This document shows positions 54,468-64,000 of a stretch of DNA of 64,000 bases, piece by piece. This DNA is from Trametes villosa (Eukaryota > Basidiomycota > Agaricomycetes > Polyporales > Polyporaceae). The translations under genes and the position numbers were made by a program. Within the stretch, counting starts at the first letter, position 1, and every line of letters starts with the position of its first letter. The DNA is taken from positions 248,001 through 312,000 of the forward strand of contig PUDQ02000058.1 of the NCBI GenBank assembly GCA_002964805.2, written 5' to 3'. Below the pieces are notes generated by a model. That model searched no databases and was not told the DNA's origin. It saw nothing but the letters and a program-made list of their open reading frames with translations.

Positions 54468-56126
54468 CTAGATATATAGGTTACGGCGTACTGAGGAGAC
54501 GATTGAGTAGCCCACGGGGGTATGAGTGATTCGTCGTAGAAGACGGGTGGTCCACGATCGTGGTGGCGGTTGGAGGTGTCGCCAGCGAGACTGATAATCG
54601 GCGGGGAGCCGATCCCAGTACAAGCTGGGATCATCGAGGGCATTGACGTTGTCCTCGAGCGCAATACTGACGTCCAAGATCTCGGGGCCCAAGGTGGCTT
54701 CGACTTGGCTGAAGAACGCCAGTGCCTCTTCAGCCGAGAACCGATCGCCTAGAACATGCGTATTCATCCCGCCAAAGAGGGGGGCGAGCAGCGGCACCGC
54801 CGGTATGGCTTCCTGCTTGTGCGTGAGCGATCGTCCATCGTAACGAGTGAACCACGAACCACGAAGTAGAACAGAAAGAGGTTTCCCATGCATGCGACGT
54901 CATATGCAAAGGGGTTATAATGTCGCTCGCCTTGCGAAAGGTCACTCGGATGGAAGAACCTCACACCCGTGGCTGCCTCTTGACACGGCCGGTGACAGTG
55001 TTTGAGGGAGGTTTCGGGAGGGAGCTGTAACGAGAGGTCGAAGTCAAAGAGGGCGTAGGACGCAGTCCGCGATCCGTAGTGTTCGAGCAAGGACTGATCG
55101 ACATGGTCCGGCGGTCCCTTGTCGCCGCAATACCAATTGACGAGGATGTTGCCCTCGTGGATATCCTGTGGAGGGGTTAGCCGACGGTGATCGCTCGAGT
55201 AAGGTGGTGCACTTACCCTATGTGCGATGCGCTGTTCGTGTAAAAATGACAACCCCTAGGAGGGAAAGAGCTGTCACATCGCCCATACCACCAGCTAATG
55301 CGGAGTATGACGCTTACGGTTAACATGCAGCGGATGAACGTCATGACTTTGCGGACGGTATCGAATTCGCCGGGGCTGAAAACATTTCCCCACCTACCGA
55401 CGGATTAGCACAGCGACGTCCGTGGAGACTGATCAATACATACAGAGGCATTGCGACGAAGGCGAAATGGTACGGAGTGTCCAGGATTGCCGTAGGGGGA
55501 AGAACGCACGCAAACGCGCGACTGTCGTACAGTGCCGCACACTTGGCCAAGTGGTGGTAGATACTGTACTCCATAGTCTCCTCGTCAATGATCTTTATGA
55601 AGAGGTCCTGTCCCCCCGCGTTCTGACCGCAAAGGAATCTGGATTGCTGCGAGACACATCAGGCGCGCTGAGCTGCGGAATCGCAAGGGGTACTTGCCGA
55701 CAGGGGATGCTCCTTGGGTTGGGGTGTTTCGTGACTGCATCGAATAGCATATGGAAGGTGCATGTCGGCCCGAGCAGTCGATTCGAAGAGGTAGCAGGAG
55801 GCGTAGGACTCCTGCGAGCAGAGGGTGATTCCGAGCGCGGCGAAGTGGTTCCGGTACCCGTTCCAGAAAAGGCGCAAGTCGGAGCTCAGATGAAACCCTA
55901 GTTCAATCATCTCGGCGACAGTCGGTGTAGCAAGCTGTCCACAGTGAGTTCTAGTGTGGCAAGCCATTCGACAGTCAGAGGCGGAAGATGAACCTACGTG
56001 CGGCAGTGGCAGTGGCTCGCTTTCTTGCTCGAAGCGTCTGCTGGCATCATGGTCGTTACTCAGCTCGTGTATTAGGCAGTTCGACGCGTCTGTTCCTGTC
56101 CTTTCATGTAACAGATCTTTCACCAT
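54468..56126 (-). CDS. Kinase-like protein K6
   Basis: Exons (minus): 55998-56126, 55698-55934, 55444-55646, 55318-55393, 55217-55255, 54860-55165 and 54468-54812, giving 444 aa. The start is MVKDLLHERTGTDASN. Landmarks are LFIKIIDEETMEYSIYHHLA, GLSFLHEQRIAHR joined to DIHEGNILVNWY, and LFDFDLSLQLPPETSL for DFG. The C-terminus is FSAEEALAFFSQVEA and WTTRLLRRI. It is closest to K5, with the same GCAAGT donor in the second intron. It is probably a tandem duplicate. Confidence 0.8.
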
Positions 56127-56619
56127 GTCGGCCCTATGCCAAGAACACAGCCGAGCGAGCAAACGAGGGAATGCGTGGTGGCGGTTGCCACCAGGTCGGA
56201 CTCGCCAGTGCCAGCGCCGCCACAACGGCGCAAGGGGGCGTCATAGCACGTGGCCGTGATCTGGGGAATGCGCGCCTATTTGCCGATCTCTGGTCGAGTG
56301 CTGCTTCGCGTGTTTGGCGGGAACAACATTCGCAGAGAGCCCTTATCGTCTTCCTCGGCCGCCTCCTCTCTCTTGTCCTCGCCTCCGCACATCTTCAACC
56401 TGCCTCTCTGCCGCGACACTCCCTTTCCAACCTCCTCCGGTCCTCGATCCCTGTCGCTGCTCGGGCCAAATAGCAGCGCGGGCGCATATAAAGGGTGCAC
56501 TTGCCACTGCCCGGGACAAACCAGCATCCCCCTCGCTGTTGTTCGACCTCCGATAGGCCTTCTCAAGCGTAGCTCCTACCTGTCTCCTCTCCCTCAGAGC
56601 TACGGTGTAACCTGTCAAG
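56127..56619. other. Divergent promoter region between K6 and the 56.6 kb gene
   Basis: CATATAAAGG at 56,485-56,494 is a good TATA box about 130 bp upstream of the ATG at 56,620. A CT-rich tract lies at 56,350-56,450. No gene is supported. Confidence 0.5.
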
Positions 56620-58508
56620 ATGTTCCGACTCTTGTCGCGTTCTACCTCCAGGGTCGCGGAGAAAGCTCCCGGTGAGCCTGCCCCTACAGAGAAGCCTACG
56701 GACGAGCATACCTCCACCAATGGTACGCAAGACGCGCAGGTTTCCGTGCCAGCTACTGTTCCGGAAACCACCTCGGAGACTCCTACCATGCCGGAGGCTT
56801 CAAGCACCTCGTCTCAGCAGCCGCCCGCAAGTGGTTCTGCTGCGTTCGTCCAAGAGCCGAGTTCTCGCTCCCAGAAGCGCTTCTCCTGGCGTTCGCTCGT
56901 TCAGCCAAAGGGCGTTCAGGACCATAAACCCATGCTCCCTCCCCATCGCGAAGAGGCCGCCGAGAAGGCTACGGCCCGCCAAGAGTACGTCGAGCGCAAG
57001 ATGGTGCGCACCCGCTCCGAGAAGCGGGCGCACGCCTCCGCGCTCGTCGTGCGCGAGCTCATCGTAGGCCCTTTCGCCGTTCCGACCGCGGCCCCGCCGA
57101 AGAGCGCGAAGGTGTCGGCGTCCGGGGCGTCGTCGCTGCAGAAGATGCAGAAGGTGAAGACGCAGCTCCTCGAGCCCAAGACGGCGCAGAAGGTCATCAC
57201 GCAGCTTCGCGCGCTCCCAACGTCGGACGAGCCCACCGTCATTGGAAAGACACGTACTGGGCTACCCGTGCATTCCTTGCCAAAGGGACCTATCCACGCT
57301 GTGTGTCTGCCGTACACCGATGCCGAGGCGAGCGAGCAGCGGTTCTCGCGGCTGGACAAACTTCAGCCCGCCCCCACTCCCCCTCAAGCAGCCTCTGCGA
57401 AATCGTCGCCAAAGACCAAGGAACGCAGCCTTGACTTGTCTGCGGTATCTAGTACCGCGGGCGAGATTGCGAGCGTAACCGCGACCTCGTTCGAGAAGCT
57501 GAGAGAGGTGCTCTCGGACCTTAACCTCGTGAGCCTGCTCACCGCACCGGATATGGGGCTAGGACAACCCGCGACTGGGCCGGGACTGTTCAGCGGAGCA
57601 CTCCCCAGCACGGACGCGATCGTCGATGGCATCGAGCAGATGACGCCACAGCTGTTGGCCCTCGGGTACGCCACCGGACAGTCTATCCTCCCTTCTCATG
57701 CAGGCATATACCCGCCCACGGACCGTATGTCGGTCATTACATGTATGTACATGCATTTCAGTCCTTGGAAGAGCATGCTAACCGCGCATATTTGCAGACT
57801 GGTGGGGCCTGGAAGTCGTCATGCCCGAGCCATCTGTGAAGTACCTCAGCGTACGTCCGCCCCTACCCTCACACACCGCATTGCTAACGCATATACCCCA
57901 CATTCGTTTCACAGAACGTACCATCCATCGCGCATACCGTGATCAACTTCCTGACAGCGCTCGCGGTCGCGAACGGCGGCGTGCGCGAGCTCCTACCCTT
58001 CGTGCGCTACATCTCGCAGTATATCGACTCCGAGTTCCGCATGATCCAGCAGGCCGACCAGGGCCAGGGCGTCGTCTGCGCCGCGACGTGGATCATGCCC
58101 GCCGCGCTCGTCCCCCGCGCCTGGGACTTCCCCCAGCCCGCCGTCGAGCCCACCCCCGCACCCTCCGACGCCCCCTCCTCTTCCCCCGCTGAGCCCCCGG
58201 CGAGCGGGACGACTCCCGCAGCGACGACGGGGAGCTCCGCGCCGAGCGTGCCGAGCCCGACGCTGCTCACGCCGCCGCTCCCGGAGCCGAACCACGCGCC
58301 GGTGTTCGTCGCGCCGCCGGGCGACCCGACGGTGCAGACGGAGAGCGTGCGCGGGAACCCCGCAGAGGGCGTGCCCGGGGTGACGGTGACGCCGCCGACG
58401 CCGCCTGCGTCGGAGACGCTGGGCAAGGCCGCGGGCGAGGCGTTCAAGGCTGTCGGCGCGAGTGCGGGCGCGGTGGGGGAGGCCCCGGCGGCGGCGGTCG
58501 CCGCGTGA
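56620..58508 (+). CDS. Unknown Ser/Thr- and Pro-rich protein
   Basis: Three exons: 56620-57742, 57798-57850 and 57915-58508, giving 589 aa. The N-terminus (MFRLLSRSTSRVAEKAPGEP) is basic and could be a mitochondrial-type leader, though the following 100 residues are disordered. A basic helical region (REEAAEKATARQEYVERKM) follows. A more ordered centre has SFEKLREVLSDLNLVSLLTA and a conserved-looking patch, WWGLEVVMPEPS, joined across intron 1 and followed by VINFLTALAVANGGVRELLP and FVRYISQYIDSEFRMIQQAD. The C-terminal 130 residues are Pro/Ser/Thr-rich. I do not recognise the family. It looks conserved rather than spurious because both introns are clean and the central part is well structured. 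A TATA box lies upstream. Confidence 0.75.
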
Positions 58509-59171
58509 GTGTGCACTTAGGTCCCTTTTGGTCTTCGGATTGTGGGCGCGCGTGTGATGGGGCGCGACCTTCGTATACCCTGGATTCTGGTCCCTGGACG
58601 TGGATGGTTCGACGGACGGTTGGTACCTGAAATCCCCTATTGTTATGCCTTTCCTCTGCACTGTCTCTTCGCCGGTTTCTTGAGTCTCGTTTACGACCTG
58701 TGATGACTTCTCGATGTTTTGTCTCCACATACTAGTACCTGTGATACCCTCCATACCTTGTAATCGGAATACGATCAGTACCTACGTGCACGTGAAGATA
58801 CATGACATTCATGTTCTTCAGATCGCTCGAGAACTGTTCCATCGTACCTTCTTGCGTCCGGGATTGCGAATATTGCGATGGCGCGGCAGGCCCCAACACC
58901 GATGAGAACACCCTCGCACGCTGCAAGAGAACCAAGCAAACCCATATATCACCTGGACGTCCGTCCGATCCAACGTACACGCGCGCACACAATCGATCTA
59001 CACATAGCCTACACCCGCAACGGGCCCCTCCCGCGAACCGCGAACCGCACTCGTGCTCCTGGTGATACAGCTGCTAATCGGACAACAACAACCCCGCTTC
59101 CAAGTTCCAGGCCTTCATCGAGGGATCACTTCATTCTTCGGGCGTCCGCATCAGACTGCGCGTGCGAGCGA
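58509..59171. other. Shared 3' region between convergent genes
   Basis: This 663-bp stretch lies between the Pro-rich gene and the inhibitor gene. No gene, repeat or RNA was recognised. Confidence 0.5.
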
Positions 59172-59821
59172 TCACTGGGTGGTGACGATGCTGTCGGGCT
59201 CTGGGGGCGCAACGAGGCGTGGGCGGTCAGCGCCGGGCGTTCTGCGGGTTCGATGGAAGTGCGCCACGGCACACGCCTAGATCCTCGCCGTCTCCCCCGC
59301 GTGCGCGTGCCTGCCCCTCATCCCGCGCGCCCGGGTCTGGGTGCCGCTGCGCGCGGACGAGGGCACAAAGAACGCGTACGCGCGCGCGAGGGAGACAGCG
59401 AGAATGGGGTTGTGATGCGCAGAGGGGGGTGAGGGACGTACCGATGTAATCGATGGTGTCGCTCTGCAGGGACTGCAGCTGCGTGAGGAACTGGTCGGGG
59501 ATGGTGGCGGAGAAGCCCTGCAAGTGCGCGCGTGCGCGTCAGCTCGCTGCGCTTGTGGAACTGCGCAATAGCAGCCTCAGCGTACCTTGAGAACGCTATC
59601 GTAACGCTGGGCGACCTGTCCGCCTGCGAGAGAGGGAAATGAGTACTACGGTGCGGAGCGGTGGCGTGCAGTGGCGACATACCGTTCGAGTTGACTTGGC
59701 TCGCGTACTTATCGATCTCAGACTGGGAGACGTGGTCCTTGAAGACGACGATGTACTCTGCGCTTCCCATTAGCATCCGCGCTGCGCGCCACATGCGGAA
59801 TGAGTACGTACTTCCAGACAT
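59172..59821 (-). CDS. I9-type proteinase inhibitor (Pbi2-like)
   Basis: Five exons (minus): 59812-59821 (10 nt), 59683-59757, 59586-59623, 59442-59517 and 59172-59200, giving 75 aa. The spliced protein begins MSGKYIVVFKDHVSQSEID, continues GGQVAQRYDSVLKGFSATIP and ends IDYIEPDSIVTTQ. This is the inhibitor I9 fold, the same as subtilisin propeptides, and matches the small cytosolic proteinase B inhibitors of fungi in size. No signal peptide is present, so it probably acts inside the cell on vacuolar serine proteases. Lys4 and Glu68 are split across introns, which supports the joins. The last intron (59,201-59,441) is long. Confidence 0.88.
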
Positions 59822-60251
59822 CTTGTGTGGTTTGTTCGTGAAGGTGCGTAAGAAGGTTCGAGGTATAGGGCGCGGGGTATGAGCAGCGATGCGCGAGAGC
59901 GAGAGGGGTGGAATGGCGGAAGGAGGAGAGAGGGGGGCGGCTGCGGGCGCGGGGGTCCTTAAGAGGGGTCCTGAGGGAGGCCAGGCACAGGCGGACCGCG
60001 GTGGCGCGTTCGCGCATAGGCACGTGATGGGAGCGCGTAATTACGCGTTACGCGCCACCCGCGCCCTCGCGTCGCTCCTCTCACGCGCGCCCGATTGGGA
60101 CACGGCTCCGTCCCCGCACAGTCATCGCGTCGCGAGTGCGAGTGGCTGTACGCCCGGCTTATTCAGGACTCGCGACGACCAGCGTCGGTGTATGCGGTTT
60201 GCTCTTCGCCACGTTTACACGGGATACCCAGCCACGCCCAAGTTCTTCGCC
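59822..60251. other. Divergent promoter region of the inhibitor and the glycosylase
   Basis: This 430-bp stretch lies between two start codons. It is GC-rich and without a clear TATA box. Confidence 0.5.
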
Positions 60252-62689
60252 ATGGCCTTGACACGATCCGCAACGCGAAGCACGGCCACCACAACAGAAG
60301 CCGCAGGTCAGGCCATCGCAGACACGAAGAAGAGCGCCGCTACCACCAAGAAAAGGAAGGCTACCGAAGCCACAGCGGAGCCTACGCAAAAGAAAGCTCG
60401 CGCTACGAAGGCGAAGACCACGAAGACTGCCTCGCAAGACGCGTCCACCGGAGAGGGCTCGAAGGCAGCACCAGTACTGCCCGTTGCAACAGTGCCCGCC
60501 CCTGACCCAAACGCAGACGGCGAGGAGCTGGTCCCCGCGGTCCTCACCTTCTCCTTCGAGGAGGCGAAGCGGCACCTCATTGGTGTTGATCCGCGTTTCG
60601 AGGATGTCTTCCGAAGAGTCAAGTGCAGACCGTTCGAGCACCTCGAGCGCGTCGATCCTTTCAGGTATATGCGCCCTTCTCAAGTCGCATGTATGACTGC
60701 TGAGCGTGTTTCATGCGAACAGAACGCTTGCTCACTCCATCTTGTAAGGCAACGCTGTGACGCTGCTCTGAGTGTCTGTCACTGACCAGCGCCGAACGTC
60801 ACAGAGGACAGCAGATCTCGTGGAAGGCTGCGGCATCCATAACGCACAAATTCGTGCGCTTGTTCGACCCGTCCATCCCGGAGGCTTTGGCAGACTCCAA
60901 GTATGTATTCGAGTTCCTCGTAGACCTCTGGGAGTGGAGACCCACCACACCGAGCATTCAGCCATTCCATAACCTCTGACAGGGCATACAATCTCGCACG
61001 AATTAGCAGTGGCGTTGTCTGCCCAACGTCATTTTTCGACACTTGTAATTCGTTGCGAGATCTTGCCCTCATCAGGGGGTCCTGGAACCGTGTAATGTTT
61101 GTCGTGGTGCACCAATTGGGTGAAAGTGGAACTACGCTCCGACGGGTCGAAGTTCCACTTCCACTTGACATCCCACCTACACTTCCACACCAATGAGCGG
61201 CGCAGCCGGAAAGAGGCAGGGGTACGGAGGACGGCGCGAAGGTTGCGCGTACCCAATGCTTGCGGCGGACGGCGGACGCTTTTGGCGTGTACAGTGAAGG
61301 CGAGGTCGATAGCAGCGGTACGCGCGGCGCTCACCGAGCGCATACATGTGCACGCTTGGCCCGCTAGGCCGCATGCGGGTGGAACCGTCTCCCCGAGGGG
61401 CGTTGCTTGAACAGCGACTTCCACCTATACAGGACCCGCCCTCATCATTTTGGTGGTCACTCTTTCTATTCACTCGAGGCTTCCTGTCCACACCCGCTAA
61501 CCGTCGTGTGGTCCGGCAGGTCCACTTTCTTCCCGTCTGCGCATCAAGTCATCACCAAGGATATCCCGACTCTGCGCAGTGCTGGGCTCAGCAACCGCAA
61601 GGCTGAGTATGGTTAGTTGACGAAGCTGAGATGCAGTGCAAGGAGCGACTGACCATGCTGGCAGTTCTAGACCTCGCAGGACGGTTCGCGGACGGACGCC
61701 TGTCAACGAGGAAGCTCCTTATAGCCGACGATGAGGAGCTATATAAGATGTTGACCGAAGTGCGCGGTATTGGAAAGGTGAGCGTTGTACATTTTGCGGT
61801 GCTATGACCGGCCTCTTACAAAGCACAACCTTATGTCGCAGTGGACCGGTGAGTTCGTATAGACACCGATTGCGGACGTTCCTCATCTATCTCCCAGTCG
61901 ACATGTTCGCGATGTTTTCGCTGAGGCGGCCGGACATCCTTCCTGTCGGCAAGTCTTCTCGACGCTCACTCTGTAATGAAGGCGCACGCGTATTGACGCT
62001 CGTCTATTTCGATACACAGGGGACTTGGGCGTGCAGCGGGGCATGCTGCGGTGGTTCGTTTCCCTGTACTCGCCGGAGCAGCCGGTATCCCTCCGGAAGG
62101 ACAAGTTGTCAGACAAGGATGAGACGCAGCCCATCGCGGGGAACCTGTCTCCCTCGAAGGGCACCGAGGGCGAAGGGGCGCCGGTAGGAATGCCTAGGGC
62201 CGCTACACCCGACGCATCCGCTGTACCGCCGGTCCCCGACGCCCTCATGGTGCCCACCCCCGCGCCGAAGGGCAAGGAGAAGGCGGAGGATGCACCCCCA
62301 GCGAATGGTCTGGCAGGAAACCCGCTGCCTGACCCGTTCACGCCGTCGATCAACAAGACGCTGAACATGAAGACGGCTTCGACCGCGGACGGCGGAGAAT
62401 ACGTGCCCCCGCCCTTGCCGGAGGGCCTGACTATCGCGCTCATGAAGAGCAGGCTGAGCGGCAAGAAGGTTAAGTGAGTGTATATTACGCCGTGGCGTAT
62501 GCATCTCGACGTACTGAATCTGTGTCGCAGGGGTGCGCTGTTGACCCCGAAGGAGATGGAAGACTTGACGGAATGTTGGCGGCCGTATCGCAGCCTCGGT
62601 AAGTGTCGTCATTGCGTGCCGTCGCGCAAACGCTGACCTTTCCCGAAGGCGTATATTACATGTGGGCCCTGGCAGAAGAGCCGAAGTGA
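60252..62689 (+). CDS. DNA-3-methyladenine glycosylase II (HhH-GPD family)
   Basis: Ten exons: 60252-60664, 60723-60743, 60805-60900, 61520-61611, 61665-61777, 61842-61848 (7 nt), 61898-61948, 62020-62473, 62531-62598 and 62649-62689, giving 451 aa. The N-terminal 100 residues are Lys/Ala/Thr-rich with nuclear-signal-like clusters (TKKRKATE, QKKARATK). The core has SILGQQISWKAAASITHKF, LRSAGLSNRKAEYV, the hairpin VRGIGKWTVDMFAM and PVGDLGVQRGMLRW with the catalytic Asp (about residue 266). The family excises alkylated bases in base-excision repair. A low-complexity insert of about 110 residues precedes the final helix (YRSLGVYYMWALAEEPK). One intron starts with GC (61,949), and intron 3 carries a repeat insertion. 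Confidence 0.9.
61075..61437. mobile_element. Probable MITE-like insertion in the glycosylase intron
   Basis: The 363-bp segment is flanked by an exact 10-bp direct repeat, GCCCTCATCA, at 61,065-61,074 and 61,438-61,447. Its ends share an inverted GGGTCCTG. The interior near 61,129-61,165 has an inverted pair, AAGTGGAACT and AGTTCCACTT, like the palindrome in the first MITE. The surrounding intron (60,901-61,519) is 619 bp, ten times the norm. A 9-10 bp duplication would fit Mutator-type insertion, but the terminal repeats are short. Confidence 0.5.
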
Positions 62690-63440
62690 GCCCTGTCTCG
62701 GACCTACGGCGCGGTGACACTGCGACTGGTAGACACGGACATTTGGACAGTAGAGGCGGAGAGGCAAGCCGCCGGCCGCTAAGGCGAGGAGGAATGCAGT
62801 GCCACTGAGTGAAGCAAGCATTTATGTTGCCTTTTCTGACGTAATGTAATTTACCCAGCCCAGATCGGCGATCAGCTGCACGCGTCTTGTCGCGGAAATA
62901 CTGGGTTCGCACCCACCAACGGTCTGACTTCCAACCCTCGCTCACGCAGCGTGTGCGCGTGCTCACGGACGCCGGCTTTGTCTGTCAGTCGCCCTGAAGC
63001 AGACACATCGACGCATGACGCAGATTGCGGATTGACCACGGCTATCATGAAGGGGTCTGCCCATTGCGCGATGGGGAGGTGTATCTAGGTGATCGACAGC
63101 TGGAACGTCGTGCGCTCGGGGAGCAGTGGACGTCCTGTCGGTCTTCCGACGTTGCTGCGTGAGTATATGAAATACGGAATTTGTGTTATATTGACAAGGC
63201 ACATGCAGATAGCTCGTGCGTGGAAGCACGAGTGATCGACGATGGTTCCTTCTTGGGCCAACTCGCTTCTGTGGCAAAGTGCAGTTCGGATGCCCATTCG
63301 TCCGTTCCTGTTGGCTTTGGTTCGAATAAATAGGGCGCGGACATGTTCTCTTTCTCCTCTCGTCCCCCACCATCCCTCCGCGCGTTCCTGTGTCACCTCC
63401 CCCGCCTTCTTCCCCCCCGAGCCTCTTGTCCGTCCCAGCG
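62690..63440. other. Intergenic region before the right-edge gene
   Basis: No gene is supported in this 751-bp stretch. A weak AATAAATAG near 63,326 and pyrimidine-rich tracts precede the next ATG. Confidence 0.45.
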
Positions 63441-64000
63441 ATGATGCGTCCGATTTCCCGCTCGTCCCCCGAGCCCCGCATCCCCCACCTCGACGCGTTT
63501 TCTCCCCCCCCGATGGACGCCGGCGACGCGTCTTCGGATGACGGCGATAGCCTCAACACGCCCCTCACCGAGCACCACGACCACCGCCTCCATTCCTGCG
63601 GTGTATACGACCAGCACCATTTCTCGCAAGACGCCTACCATTCCGGCGACCCGGAGCACTCCCAGGATCTCCTCTTCCCGACATTCTCATCTCCATCGTG
63701 TACTCTAGGCATCCCAGGCGCGTCCCGGGAAAGCAGTCACCGCCCCTCTCCCAGCTATTCTCCGCGCACCCTCGACCCAACCGCGTCGCCCTTCACCCCG
63801 ACGCGCCAAACGTTCCAATCCGATTCCCCCGTTTCCTCCGCGTCGCCCTTTCTCTATCCCGATGCTTCTCCGTCAGGGAGCAAGCTGCCTTCCCTCCCCT
63901 CGCTTTCGTTATCTAACATCGGCTGTGACGACATGGACGATCACCCATCACTTCTAATGTCACCGACGCACGAGGCTTCCTTGCCCTCCCCGACCATATG
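63441..64000 (+). CDS. Ser/Pro-rich protein, 5' end only, runs off the window
   Basis: An open frame from ATG 63,441 to the window end (186 codons and 2 nt, no stop) starts MMRPISRSSPEPRIPHLDAF. It is rich in Ser, Pro, Asp and His, with blocks such as YSPRTLDPTASPFTPTRQTF and LPSLPSLSLSNIGCDDMDDH. Codon use is GC-rich and like neighbouring exons. No domain is recognisable. Disordered heads like this are common in fungal RNA-binding and regulatory proteins, but the identity is unknown. Confidence 0.65.
   Translation, partial: MMRPISRSSPEPRIPHLDAFSPPPMDAGDASSDDGDSLNTPLTEHHDHRLHSCGVYDQHHFSQDAYHSGDPEHSQDLLFPTFSSPSCTLGIPGASRESSHRPSPSYSPRTLDPTASPFTPTRQTFQSDSPVSSASPFLYPDASPSGSKLPSLPSLSLSNIGCDDMDDHPSLLMSPTHEASLPSPTI

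Noticed and set aside
53856..54529. Plus-strand frames between K5 and K6
   Set aside because: They overlap an equally open minus-strand frame and show no motif or splice signal.
1..64000. CRISPR arrays, rRNA, operons or bacterial-type elements
   Set aside because: None was seen. The dense spliceosomal introns show this is eukaryotic nuclear DNA, and no tRNA cloverleaf was recognised by eye.

Overview
The window is nuclear DNA of a filamentous basidiomycete, most likely an agaricomycete of the polypore type. The signs are many short introns (mostly 48-70 nt) in almost every gene, GC-rich codon use, and families typical of this group: DUF6533 membrane proteins, clustered kinase-like genes, a fungal Zn2Cys6 regulator, a PNS1-type transporter and a fungal LINE. 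I could not assign a species. All exon coordinates were read by hand from splice sites and reading-frame continuity. Complete models add up to whole codons, but no transcript data were available.

Conserved single-copy genes lie in four blocks. The left edge (1-3.2 kb) has the 5' part of a Ser/Pro-rich protein with a miniature transposon in its intron, then a BLI-3-like flavin-binding protein. At 13.6-25.9 kb are a PLK4-like protein with a degenerate kinase domain, an eIF5-mimic (BZW type) protein, a Zn2Cys6 transcription factor and an auxin-efflux-carrier-type transporter. At 42.2-47.4 kb are a PP2C phosphatase and PNS1. At 56.6-64 kb are an unknown Pro-rich protein, an I9-type proteinase inhibitor, a 3-methyladenine DNA glycosylase and the start of a gene that runs off the window.

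Between these blocks are three accessory clusters. Cluster A (3.3-12.5 kb, minus strand) reads D1 - spacer - K2 - H1 - K1. Cluster B (27.2-41.7 kb, plus strand) reads D2 - spacer - K3 - D3. Cluster C (47.9-56.1 kb, minus strand) reads K6 - K5 - H3/H2 - K4. K is a kinase-like family (six members, all with readable models), H is a small unrecognised family (two models and one remnant), and D is a DUF6533 membrane-protein family (three members). The D-spacer-K part of cluster A is an inverted duplicate of that in cluster B. In both A and C the order K-H-K recurs on one strand. A full-length 6.5 kb Tad-like LINE with a 13-bp target-site duplication sits in an intron of D2.

The K-H-K grouping is the strongest candidate here for an undescribed functional unit. 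Its role cannot be read from sequence alone.
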